A stretch of DNA of 53,205 bases from Rhodospirillales bacterium. Lineage in GTDB: Bacteria; Pseudomonadota; Alphaproteobacteria; Reyranellales; Reyranellaceae. Of the stretch, positions 33,177 to 41,129 are shown piece after piece; the stretch's first letter is position 1; the number at the start of each line of letters is the position of its first letter. Location: NCBI GenBank assembly GCA_016185145.1, contig JACPOB010000009.1:1-53205 (forward strand), read 5' to 3'. The position numbers and the translations under genes were made by a program. The notes under the pieces are model-generated. The model was not told the origin of the DNA. It saw nothing but the letters and a program-made list of their open reading frames with translations, and made no database searches.

Positions 33177-34681
33177 TCTCGGGATTCTCCTCCGGTTGGG
33201 ATCTGTGTGGCGAGTTGGCGCTTGTCGATCTTGTTGGTGCCGGCAAGCGGCATCTCGTCGATGAAAAAGACCTGGCGCGGGTGCTGATAGGCCGGCGCGT
33301 TGGCGAGCGCGTAGCTCTTGACCGCCTGCTCGTCGAGTTCCGCGCCGCCGGCGCGCACGACGAAGGCGATCGGCTTGTGGCCTTTCAGCTCGTCGGGGAT
33401 CGGGATCACGGCCGCCTGGTGGATGCCGGGATGGCGCTCCAGCATCTTCTCGACCTCGCCGGGATAGATGTTCTCGCCGCCGCACACGAACATGTCGTCG
33501 ACGCGGCCGACGAAATAGAAGAAGCCGTCCTTGTCGCGGCGGAACACGTCGTTGGTGCGGTAATAGCCGTCCGGCGTCATCGCCTTGGCAGTGGCCTCGG
33601 GCAGCTTGTGGTAATGCGTCATCAGCGCGCCGCACTTCATCTCGAGCGCGCCTTCATCTCCGACTTCCTCGCCGTCGCGCACCAGGCGCAGCTGCACCTC
33701 GGGATGCGGATAGCCGGTCGACAGCTCGGGTTGCGGGATGCCGGCTGGATGGGGGCCGAACACGACGGGGCCGGCCTCGGTGGTGCCGTAGCCGTTGCCG
33801 ATCGCGGCCTTGGGGAACACCGCGCGCACCTGGTCGATCAGCGACTGGGTGATGGGCGCCGAGCCCATGCGCACGGCCTCGACCGCCGAGAGATCGTTGC
33901 TCGCCAGAAGGTCCTTCTCGCGCAGCATCATGGCGATCATGGTCGGCACCGAAGTCAGGAACTGAACGCGATGGCGCGCGGCGGCCTCGATGTAGCCCTT
34001 GGTGGTGAATTGCGGCAGCAGGACGATGGTGTCGCCCTGGTTCAGCGTGGTCTGGCACATGGCGAGACCGTTCATGTGATAGAGCGGCGCGGCCACCAGC
34101 GAACGCTGGCCCTGCGGCACCGGCCGCCGAACGCGCTGGCTGATCGCCCAGAGGTGCGAGTAGTGCGACAGGACCACGCCCTTGGGCCGCCCGGTCGAGC
34201 CCGAGGTGTAGAGGAACATCGCCGGTTCCTCGGGCTGCATCGCGAGCGGCGTGAACGGGCCCTCATCGAGAAGCGATCCGAAGTCCTTGTCGAAGGAGAT
34301 CTTGGGCACATTGTCCGGCGCCAGCTTCAATCGCGTATCGTCGCCGATCACCAGCCTGGCGTCGCAGTCGCCGACGATGTAGGCGACAGTCTCGGCCGGC
34401 AGCTTGTAGTTCACCGGCACCGACACGAGCCCGGCCTGCATGGTGCCGAGGAAGGTGAGCAGGAACTCGGCGCGGTTGGCCGACAGGATGGCGACGCGGT
34501 CGCCGCGTTTCAGTCCGCGCTTCAGGAGCCCGCGCGCCACCGCGCCGCTCAGGCGGAAGATATCGTCATAGGTATAGGAGCGCTCGCTGCCGTTGCCGCC
34601 GGCGTCGATCAGCGCCAGCGACTCGCGCGGCACGTCGCGCGAGATCGCATCACCCTGGTTGTCCTGTGTGATGCTCACCAT
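33173..34681 (-). CDS. AMP-forming acyl-CoA ligase
   Basis: A 502-residue adenylate-forming enzyme with A3-type motif FLYTSGSTGRPKGVVLSH, A5-type motif GNGYGTTEAGPV, A8-type GRVDDMFVCGGENIYPGEVEKML and A10 lysine in LAGTNKIDKRQL near the end. Length and motifs are those of fatty or aromatic acid-CoA ligases. It catalyses ATP-dependent thioester formation in the cytosol. The gene sits between the VOC gene (6 bp upstream) and the oxidoreductase (4-bp overlap), so a short catabolic pathway is likely: activation, reduction and thioester release. Confidence 0.92.
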   Translation of the reverse strand: MVSITQDNQGDAISRDVPRESLALIDAGGNGSERSYTYDDIFRLSGAVARGLLKRGLKRGDRVAILSANRAEFLLTFLGTMQAGLVSVPVNYKLPAETVAYIVGDCDARLVIGDDTRLKLAPDNVPKISFDKDFGSLLDEGPFTPLAMQPEEPAMFLYTSGSTGRPKGVVLSHYSHLWAISQRVRRPVPQGQRSLVAAPLYHMNGLAMCQTTLNQGDTIVLLPQFTTKGYIEAAARHRVQFLTSVPTMIAMMLREKDLLASNDLSAVEAVRMGSAPITQSLIDQVRAVFPKAAIGNGYGTTEAGPVVFGPHPAGIPQPELSTGYPHPEVQLRLVRDGEEVGDEGALEMKCGALMTHYHKLPEATAKAMTPDGYYRTNDVFRRDKDGFFYFVGRVDDMFVCGGENIYPGEVEKMLERHPGIHQAAVIPIPDELKGHKPIAFVVRAGGAELDEQAVKSYALANAPAYQHPRQVFFIDEMPLAGTNKIDKRQLATQIPTGGESRE

Positions 34682-34687
34682 GGCGGC

Positions 34688-35530
34688 CTATTCGACGAAC
34701 TCCAGCACGGCGTTCATTGCCTGCCTGGCCGGCACGACCAGCCGGCCGGATGTCTGCGTGACGCCTGCGATCTTGCCTTCCTGCAGCGCTTGGCCTGCCT
34801 TGGCGACCGAGACGGTACGGAAGGTGAGGCCGGCCATGTAGGCCTTGCGCCCTTCGGGATCGGGCACGGCATCGCCGAACTGCGATCTCAGCTCGGCCTC
34901 GGTGACGATGTCGAAGCGCGAATTGGCGACCACCACGCTCTTGCCGCCCTTGATGTCGCGCACAGCCTCGACGCCGAACATGTCGGCGTAGAGCTTGGCG
35001 CCGGCCGCCGGATCGGGTTCGACGATCAGGGCGCGCACGACGGCGACCGTGCCGTTGGCGTGATGGCGCCACTCGTCGCGCCACACCAGGTCGCGCGTGA
35101 AGTGATGGCAGTAGTAGATCCGGCCATAGGGCACGACGCCGGCCTTCATGCGCACGGTGCGGAAGCGCGCATCGTGCTCCTTGCCCGCGACCTTGACCGG
35201 CCGCGTGAACTCGACCGGCGGATCGACCGGCACGCCGACCTTGGCAAGCGATTCATAGGTGGCGGCGGAGTCCTCGGAGCCGAACACCAAGCCGTTCAGG
35301 CCGGATGAATAGGTGAGGAGGTCCAGACGGCCGGTCGTTGCGCCCTTCGGCACCGCGATGAGCTCGAGATAGTCGGTGCCGAACATGGCGAGATGGTTGA
35401 TCGAGCCCAGCGAATGGTAGCCGCGCTCGGTGAGCGTGAAGCCCAGGCGCCGATAGATATCGGCCGCGCGATCCATGTCGTCGCGCGCATTGATGACCAC
35501 GTGATCGAGCGTTGCCGCCGGTAATGTCAT
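34688..35530 (-). CDS. VOC-superfamily (glyoxalase-like) protein
   Basis: A 280-residue protein with two VOC halves: LDHVVINARDDMDRAADIYRRLGFTLTERGYHSLGSINHLAMF at the N-terminus and VRALIVEPDPAAGAKLYADMFGVEAVRDIKGG in the C-terminal half. His10 and the later His and Glu residues could bind a metal as in dioxygenases or glyoxalase-like enzymes, but the exact set is uncertain. The ATG at 35530 is preceded by GAGAGGGG; the in-frame ATG upstream (35587) lies in the divergent promoter region. It is the first gene of the six-gene minus-strand operon. Confidence 0.82.
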   Translation of the reverse strand: MTLPAATLDHVVINARDDMDRAADIYRRLGFTLTERGYHSLGSINHLAMFGTDYLELIAVPKGATTGRLDLLTYSSGLNGLVFGSEDSAATYESLAKVGVPVDPPVEFTRPVKVAGKEHDARFRTVRMKAGVVPYGRIYYCHHFTRDLVWRDEWRHHANGTVAVVRALIVEPDPAAGAKLYADMFGVEAVRDIKGGKSVVVANSRFDIVTEAELRSQFGDAVPDPEGRKAYMAGLTFRTVSVAKAGQALQEGKIAGVTQTSGRLVVPARQAMNAVLEFVE

Positions 35531-35766
35531 GCTGAACCCCTCTCGCCTCCCGGCGTGATGCATCTTGCCACGTCGGGCACGCACCATGAATTCTCATATT
35601 TCAGTGAATCCGCGTCGTAAGCGGAAGTTGCTTCCAAAATTCCTCGTCTTGCGAGAATGAAACTCCAAGATTGCAGCCCCATTCAACAAGCATCTCTGCT
35701 GGCCTGCATTTTGCTGCGTCTTTATCTGCTGGGCGCAGATTCCCTCCATACGGACAGGACCATGAC

Positions 35767-37374
35767 ATGACAGCAAAATTCCGCATGACGCGTCGCGCCA
35801 GCTTGGGCGGAGCTGCGGCCCTGGCGCTCGCCGGCGGCCGGGCGTGGGCGCAGGCACCGGCACCGGTGCCGAAGAAGGGCGGCACGCTCACCTTCATGCA
35901 GAACAGCGAACCGCAGACCTTGGTGGCGCTGACCACGGTGGCGACGCCGGCGCTCACCGTCAGCGCCAAGGTCACTGAAGGCCTGCTGGAGTACGACTAC
36001 GACATCAAGCCCAGGCCGCAGCTGGCGACCGAATGGTCAATCAGCCCCGATGGCAAGACCTACACCTTCAAGCTCCGCCCCAACGTGAAATTCCACGACG
36101 GCAAGCCCTTCACCTCGGCCGACGTCGCCTACTCGATCCAGCTCCTGAAGACGGTCCATCCGCGCGGCCGCAACACTTTCGCCAACGTCACCGAGGTCAA
36201 GACGCCCGATCCGCTGACCGCCGTCATCGAGCTGTCCAAGCCCGCGCCCTACCTGATCAAGGCGTTGACGGCGGCCGAGGCGCCGATGATGCCGAGGCAC
36301 ATCTACGAAGGCACCGATCCGCTGGCCAATCCCAACGGCAATGCGCCAATCGGCACCGGGCCCTACAAGTTCAAGGAGTGGGTGCGCGGCAGCCACATCA
36401 TCTACGAGCGCAATCCCGACTACTGGGATGCCCCCAAGCCCTACATCGACCGCATGGTGTGCAAGTTCCTGCCCGATCCAGGCGCACGCTCGATCGCCTT
36501 CGAGAACAGCTCGGCCGACATCGGCTATCGCACGCCGGTGGCGCTGTCGGATCTCGAGCGGCTGAAGAAGATCCCGACACTGCGCTTCGAGACCAAGGGC
36601 ACCAGCTACTCGTATAACGTCTCGACCTTGCAGTTCAATCTCGACAGCCAGTTCTTCAAGAACCTGAAGGTGCGCCAGGCCGTGGCGCACGCGATCGACC
36701 GCGAGATGCTGATCAAGACCGTGGCCTACGGCTATGGCACGGTTTGCTATTCGCCGATCGCGCCGGGGTTGAAGGAGTTCCACGATCCGACGCCCAGCCC
36801 CTACAAGCTCGACCTCAAGAAGGCCGAGGCGCTGCTCGACGAAGCGGGCTTCCAGCGCGGGGCCAACAAGGTTCGGTTCAAGGTGCCGCTCGACTACAAT
36901 CCGATCGGCGACGAGAGCCGCCGCGCCTGCGAGTTCCTGCGGTCGGCGCTGGGCCGTATCGGCATCGCCGTCGAGGTCCGCGCCGCCGATCCGTCGGCCT
37001 TCGTCAAGCGCGTCTATACCGACCGCGAGTTCGACTTCACCTTCAACGGCCATTCCAACCTGTTCGATCCGACCGTGGGCGTGCAGCGCATCTATTGGTC
37101 GAAGAACTTCAAGAAGGGCGTGCCGTTCTCCAATGGCTCGCACTACGACAATCCCAAGGTCGACGCGCTGCTCGAGGGGGCGGCGGTCGAGAACGATCCG
37201 GCGAAGCGCAAGCAGATGTTCATCGACTTCCAGCGCATCATCGCCGAGGAGGTACCCGACATTCCGCTCTATTCGCCGCTCTACCTCACCATCCACAATG
37301 TCCGCGTGCACGACCATTCGCTGACCGCCGACGGTGTCGAGGCCAACATGGCCTCGGTGTGGCTGGATGTGTAG
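35767..37374 (+). CDS. Family-5 (peptide-type) ABC substrate-binding protein of the Dpp-like cluster
   Basis: A 535-residue binding protein with a twin-arginine-like signal RMTRRASLGGAAALALAGGRAWA. The SBP-5 motif is KTYTFKLRPNVKFHDGKPFTSADVAYSI; further hallmarks are PIGTGPYKFKEWVRGSHIIYERNPDYW and RQAVAHAIDREMLIKTVAYGYG. The start ATG 35767 opens the Tat motif directly. The 236-bp region upstream (35531-35766) is AT-richer and shared with the VOC gene, so it should hold both promoters. dppBCDF and hyuAB follow on the same strand; the ligand may therefore be a peptide, hydantoin or 5-oxoproline-like compound. Confidence 0.92.
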   Translation: MTAKFRMTRRASLGGAAALALAGGRAWAQAPAPVPKKGGTLTFMQNSEPQTLVALTTVATPALTVSAKVTEGLLEYDYDIKPRPQLATEWSISPDGKTYTFKLRPNVKFHDGKPFTSADVAYSIQLLKTVHPRGRNTFANVTEVKTPDPLTAVIELSKPAPYLIKALTAAEAPMMPRHIYEGTDPLANPNGNAPIGTGPYKFKEWVRGSHIIYERNPDYWDAPKPYIDRMVCKFLPDPGARSIAFENSSADIGYRTPVALSDLERLKKIPTLRFETKGTSYSYNVSTLQFNLDSQFFKNLKVRQAVAHAIDREMLIKTVAYGYGTVCYSPIAPGLKEFHDPTPSPYKLDLKKAEALLDEAGFQRGANKVRFKVPLDYNPIGDESRRACEFLRSALGRIGIAVEVRAADPSAFVKRVYTDREFDFTFNGHSNLFDPTVGVQRIYWSKNFKKGVPFSNGSHYDNPKVDALLEGAAVENDPAKRKQMFIDFQRIIAEEVPDIPLYSPLYLTIHNVRVHDHSLTADGVEANMASVWLDV

Positions 37375-37389
37375 CTCTTCCGGACCGCG
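37375..37389 (+). repeat. Fragment of family A element at the dppB start
   Basis: CTCTTCCGGACCGCG is identical to the left edge of copies at 19151 and 53149. Here it is cut off after 15 nt and runs straight into the dppB frame. It is therefore a truncated element or a chance match of a short GC-rich sequence. Confidence 0.4.
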
Positions 37390-38331
37390 GTGCATGCCGG
37401 GCCGACGATTCTCGGCATCATCGTGCTCGACTTCCTGCTGCTGCAGCTGATGCCGGGCGATGCCGCGGACGTCATCGCTTCGGAGTCGGGCGTCGCCACC
37501 GCCGAGACCATGGCGGCGCTGCGCGAGCGCTTCGGACTCGACCAGCCGGTGCTGACCCAGCTCGTGAACTTCCTGAGCCATTTGGCGCAGTTCGATCTCG
37601 GCTTCTCGCCACGCTACAACATGCCGGTCCTCGACATGATCATGACGCGACTGCCCGGCACCGTGCTGCTGATGGTGACGGCGCTGTCGCTGGCGCTGCT
37701 GCTCGGCATCGTCGTCGGTTCGGTGATGGCGGCGTGGGCCGGTCGCTGGCCCGATCGCGTGCTGTCGGTCGTGGTGTTGCTGTTCTATTCCATGCCCGGC
37801 TTCTGGGTCGGGCTGATGGCGGTCGTGCTGTTCTCGGTCAAGCTGGGCTGGCTGCCCAGCGACGGCAGCATGACGGTTGGCGCCAATCTCACCGGCTTCG
37901 CCTTCGTCGTCGACCGCGCCCAGCATCTGGTCCTGCCGGCGCTGGCGCTCGCCTCGTTCTTCGTCGCCGTCTACGCCCGGCTGGTGCGCGCCTCGATGCT
38001 GGAGGTGCAGCGCCAGGATTTCATGCGCACCGCCCAGGCCAAAGGCTTGCATCCGTTCTTCATCCAGCTTCGTCATGCGCTCCGGAATGCGCTGATCCCC
38101 GTCACCACGGTGGCCGGCATGCATCTCGGCAATCTGCTGGGCGGCGCCGTCGTGATCGAGACCCTGTTCGGCTGGCCGGGCATGGGCCGGCTGGCGTTGG
38201 AGGCCGTGCTGGCGCGCGACTTCTCCGTGCTGCTGGGCGTCCTGCTGCTGTCCTCGCTGCTGGTGATCATCGCCAACATGGTGATCGATCTGCTGCATGC
38301 CTGGCTTGACCCGCGCATCGGGGCCGCCTGA
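37390..38331 (+). CDS. dppB: DppB-type ABC permease, N-terminally short
   Basis: A 313-residue permease from GTG 37390: MHAGPTILGIIVLDFLLLQLMPGD. DppB proteins normally carry about 10-15 more residues before PTILG (an LLRR-type start). In frame, the sequence upstream reads LFRTAV directly after the TAG of the binding protein, and no start or SD is present before GTG. The rest is normal: RFGLDQPVLTQLVNFL, PGTVLLMVTALSLALLLGIVVG and the EAA loop near RQDFMRTAQAKGLHPFFI. It forms the channel with DppC. The gene is usable only if GTG 37390 initiates, perhaps by translation coupling. Confidence 0.85.
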   Translation: MHAGPTILGIIVLDFLLLQLMPGDAADVIASESGVATAETMAALRERFGLDQPVLTQLVNFLSHLAQFDLGFSPRYNMPVLDMIMTRLPGTVLLMVTALSLALLLGIVVGSVMAAWAGRWPDRVLSVVVLLFYSMPGFWVGLMAVVLFSVKLGWLPSDGSMTVGANLTGFAFVVDRAQHLVLPALALASFFVAVYARLVRASMLEVQRQDFMRTAQAKGLHPFFIQLRHALRNALIPVTTVAGMHLGNLLGGAVVIETLFGWPGMGRLALEAVLARDFSVLLGVLLLSSLLVIIANMVIDLLHAWLDPRIGAA

Positions 38332-39227
38332 TGAGCGTGCAGGCCGAGAAGCTCGTCCAGAAGGCCGTCGATGTCGGCAACCGCGCCGCGCCGCGCAAGG
38401 GCCGCCGGCTGCGCGCCTTCCTGCGCAACCCGACCTTCGTGGCGGGCGTGGTCATCCTGTCGTTCTTCGTGCTGGTGGCGTTGTTCGCCGATCTGCTGTG
38501 CCCCGGCGATCCGCTCGACATGGTCGGTCCGCCGGTCCTGTGGCCGGGCGAGAATCCGGAGTTTCCGCTCGGCACGGATTCGCTTGGCCGCGACGTGCTG
38601 GCGGGCCTGGTGCACGGCACGCGCGCCTCGCTGCTGGTCGGCCTGTCGGCTGCCGCCATCGGGCTCGCCATCGGCATGGTCGTGGGAGCGGTCGCGGGCT
38701 TCTTCTCGGGTTGGGTCGACACGCTCCTGATGCGCGTCGTCGAGCTGTTCCAGACGACACCCACCTTCCTGCTGGTCGTCGTGATCGTGGCGATCGGCGA
38801 GCCCACCATGCAGACCATCGCGCTCGCCATCGGCATCGCCTCCTGGCCGACCGTGGCGCGATTGGTGCGCGCGCAGTTCCGTTCCCTGCGCGAGGCCGAT
38901 TTCGTCATGGCGGCGCGCAGCCTGGGCTACTCCAACCTGCGCATCATCGCCCAGGAGATCCTGCCCAACGCCTTGCCGCCGGTGATCGTCGCGGCCTCTG
39001 TCATGATCGCCAACGCCATTCTCACCGAGGCGGGCCTGTCATTCCTCAACATGCGCGATCCCAACCTGGTGAGCTGGGGCGGCATGATCGGCGCCGGCCG
39101 CGACCTGCTGCGTACGGCCTGGTTCCTGACCGCGCTGCCCGGCGTCGCCATCGCCGCCGCCGTCCTGTCGCTCAACCTGGTGGGCGACGGGCTGAACGAA
39201 ATCCTCAATCCGCGGTCGGATCCATGA
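38331..39227 (+). CDS. dppC: DppC-type ABC permease
   Basis: A 298-residue permease. Residues 1-30 are cytosolic and basic, TM1 is at about 38-62, then the DppC-typical periplasmic segment with PLGTDSLGRDVLAGLVHGTRASLLVG (about 80-105) and further helices; the cytoplasmic coupling segment is LREADFVMAARSLGYSNLRII. It pairs with DppB. ATG 38331 overlaps the dppB stop by one base (TGATG), and its own stop overlaps the start of the next gene (ATGA). Confidence 0.93.
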   Translation: MSVQAEKLVQKAVDVGNRAAPRKGRRLRAFLRNPTFVAGVVILSFFVLVALFADLLCPGDPLDMVGPPVLWPGENPEFPLGTDSLGRDVLAGLVHGTRASLLVGLSAAAIGLAIGMVVGAVAGFFSGWVDTLLMRVVELFQTTPTFLLVVVIVAIGEPTMQTIALAIGIASWPTVARLVRAQFRSLREADFVMAARSLGYSNLRIIAQEILPNALPPVIVAASVMIANAILTEAGLSFLNMRDPNLVSWGGMIGAGRDLLRTAWFLTALPGVAIAAAVLSLNLVGDGLNEILNPRSDP

Positions 39228-40198
39228 GCTTGTTGGCGGTCGAGAGCCTCTCCGTGGCTTTCCCAGGCCACGTCGCCGTGCGTGAGGTGAGCTTCGCCAT
39301 CGAGCCCGGCGAGACGCTGGCATTGGTGGGCGAATCGGGTTGCGGCAAGTCGGTGACGGCCTTCTCGGTGATGCGCCTGCTGCCGGCCAACGCCCGCGTC
39401 GTCTCGGGTCGCCTGCTGTTCGCCGGCGTCGACCTGATGCAGGCTTCGCCGGCCGAGATGCGCGAGATCCGTGGCAAGCAGGTCTCGCTGATCCAGCAGG
39501 AGCCGATGACCTCGCTGAACCCGGTCCTGTCGATCGGCGCGCAGATCGGTGAGGTGATCCGCCGCCACGAAAAGGTGTCGCGCCGCGCCGCGCGGGCGCG
39601 CGGCATCGAGCTGCTCGACCTGGTGAGCATCCCTGACGCCCATCGCCGCATCGACGACTACCCGCACAACCTGAGCGGCGGCATGCGCCAGCGCGTCATG
39701 ATCGCCATGGCCGTGGCCTGCGGGCCCAAGCTCCTGATCGCCGACGAGCCGACGACGGCGCTCGACGTCACCACGCAGGCGCAGGTGCTCGATCTGCTCG
39801 ACGATCTGCGCCGGCGGCTGTCGATGGCGGTGCTGTTGATCACCCATGATCTCGGCGTGGTGGCGCAATGGGCCGACCGCATCTGCGTCATGTATGCCGG
39901 CCGCATCGTCGAGCAATCGGCCATCCGGCCATTTTTCGCCAAGCCGATGCATCCCTATTCGCGCGGGCTGCTCGGCGCGCGCGTCGATGTCGATGCCGAC
40001 GAGCACTATTCGGCGAGCCGATTGAGCGAGATTCCCGGCAGCGTGGGCTCGGCGGCGGGCGAGGCGGGCTGCCCGTTCGCGCCGCGATGCCCGATCGTCG
40101 AGGCATCGTGCCGCGCCGCGCCGCCCGCCCTGCTCGCCTTCGAAGCCGGCCGACGCGTCGCCTGCCCTGTATCGTTGGAGGCCGCCCCTCATGGCTGA
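39224..40198 (+). CDS. dppD: DppD-type ABC ATPase
   Basis: A 324-residue ATPase: Walker A GESGCGKS (36-43), Q-loop IQQEPMTSLNPV, signature NLSGGMRQRVMIAMA, Walker B LLIADEPTTALD and the H-loop LLITHDLG. The C-terminal oligopeptide-transporter extension with CPFAPRCP (cysteine-rich, as in OppD/DppD) confirms the subclass. It powers peptide-type import with the partner ATPase encoded next. It overlaps dppC by 4 bp and the following gene by 8 bp. Confidence 0.93.
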   Translation: MSLLAVESLSVAFPGHVAVREVSFAIEPGETLALVGESGCGKSVTAFSVMRLLPANARVVSGRLLFAGVDLMQASPAEMREIRGKQVSLIQQEPMTSLNPVLSIGAQIGEVIRRHEKVSRRAARARGIELLDLVSIPDAHRRIDDYPHNLSGGMRQRVMIAMAVACGPKLLIADEPTTALDVTTQAQVLDLLDDLRRRLSMAVLLITHDLGVVAQWADRICVMYAGRIVEQSAIRPFFAKPMHPYSRGLLGARVDVDADEHYSASRLSEIPGSVGSAAGEAGCPFAPRCPIVEASCRAAPPALLAFEAGRRVACPVSLEAAPHG

Positions 40199-41129
40199 GA
40201 CGCTGCTCTCGGTGCGAGACCTCCACACCCGCTATGCCGTCGGCAAGCAGGTGCTGCGCGCGGTCGACGGCGTGTCCTTCGAGGTCGAGCGCGGCGAAAC
40301 CGTGGGACTGGTGGGCGAGTCGGGCTGCGGCAAGAGCACGCTCGGCAAGACCATCCTGCGCCTGGTGCCCTCGGCCGAGGGGGCGATCGTGCTCGACGGC
40401 ACCGACATCACGCGGCTGGGCGATACGGCGATGGCGCCGCACCGCCGGCGGTTGCAGATGATCTTTCAGGATCCGTTCGGCTCGCTCAATCCGCGCCAGA
40501 CCATTCGCACCGTGCTCGACACGGCGCTGAAGGTCCATCGCCAGGGCGACCGCGCTGAGCGCGAGAGGCGCATGGCCGAGATCGTGGCGCGGGTCGGTCT
40601 GCCGGCCGATGCTCTCGACCGCTTCCCGCACGAATTCTCCGGCGGCCAGCGCCAGCGCATCGGCATCGCCCGCGCCCTGGTCCTGCGGCCGGCGCTGATC
40701 GTCTGCGACGAGCCGGTGTCGGCGCTCGACGTCTCGATCCAGGCGCAGATCCTCAATCTGCTGGTCGATCTCAAGCGTGATCTCGGGCTTTCCTACCTGT
40801 TCATCTCCCACGACCTTTCGGTGGTGCGCTACTTCGCCGACCGCGTGCTGGTCATGTATCTCGGCCGCATCGTGGAAAGCGCCTCGCACGCCACCTTGTG
40901 GCGCGACCCCAGGCACCCCTACACCAAGGCGCTGTTCGCCGCCGTGCCCTCGACGGACCCGACGCACAAGCGTGGTGCGCCTCCCATCAAGGGCGAGCTC
41001 ACCACCGACCTGGCGTCGGGTTGCCGTTTCTGCTCGCGCTGCCCCGCGGCGACCGATCGTTGTCGTAGCGAAGAGCCGTTGTTGCGTTCCGTTGGAGAAG
41101 GACATCATGCCGCCTGCCACTTCGCCTGA
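40191..41129 (+). CDS. dppF: DppF-type ABC ATPase
   Basis: A 312-residue ATPase, partner of DppD. Walker A GESGCGKST (42-50), Q-loop MIFQDPFGSLNPRQTI, signature FSGGQRQRIGIARAL, Walker B LIVCDEPVSALDVS and H-loop FISHDLS are complete; CRFCSRCPAATDRC near the end is the cysteine-rich tail of OppF/DppF proteins. It completes a DppBCDF importer. Its last 23 bp overlap the start of hyuA, an unusually long coupling overlap. Confidence 0.93.
   Translation: MAETLLSVRDLHTRYAVGKQVLRAVDGVSFEVERGETVGLVGESGCGKSTLGKTILRLVPSAEGAIVLDGTDITRLGDTAMAPHRRRLQMIFQDPFGSLNPRQTIRTVLDTALKVHRQGDRAERERRMAEIVARVGLPADALDRFPHEFSGGQRQRIGIARALVLRPALIVCDEPVSALDVSIQAQILNLLVDLKRDLGLSYLFISHDLSVVRYFADRVLVMYLGRIVESASHATLWRDPRHPYTKALFAAVPSTDPTHKRGAPPIKGELTTDLASGCRFCSRCPAATDRCRSEEPLLRSVGEGHHAACHFA

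Noticed and set aside
37375..37389. A full family A element before dppB
   Set aside because: Only 15 nt match and no inverse arm follows; kept as a fragment with low confidence.
36037..38298. A 753-codon minus-strand frame opposite the peptide receptor and dppB
   Set aside because: Antisense shadow of two family-typical genes; Gln/His-rich with no recognisable domain.
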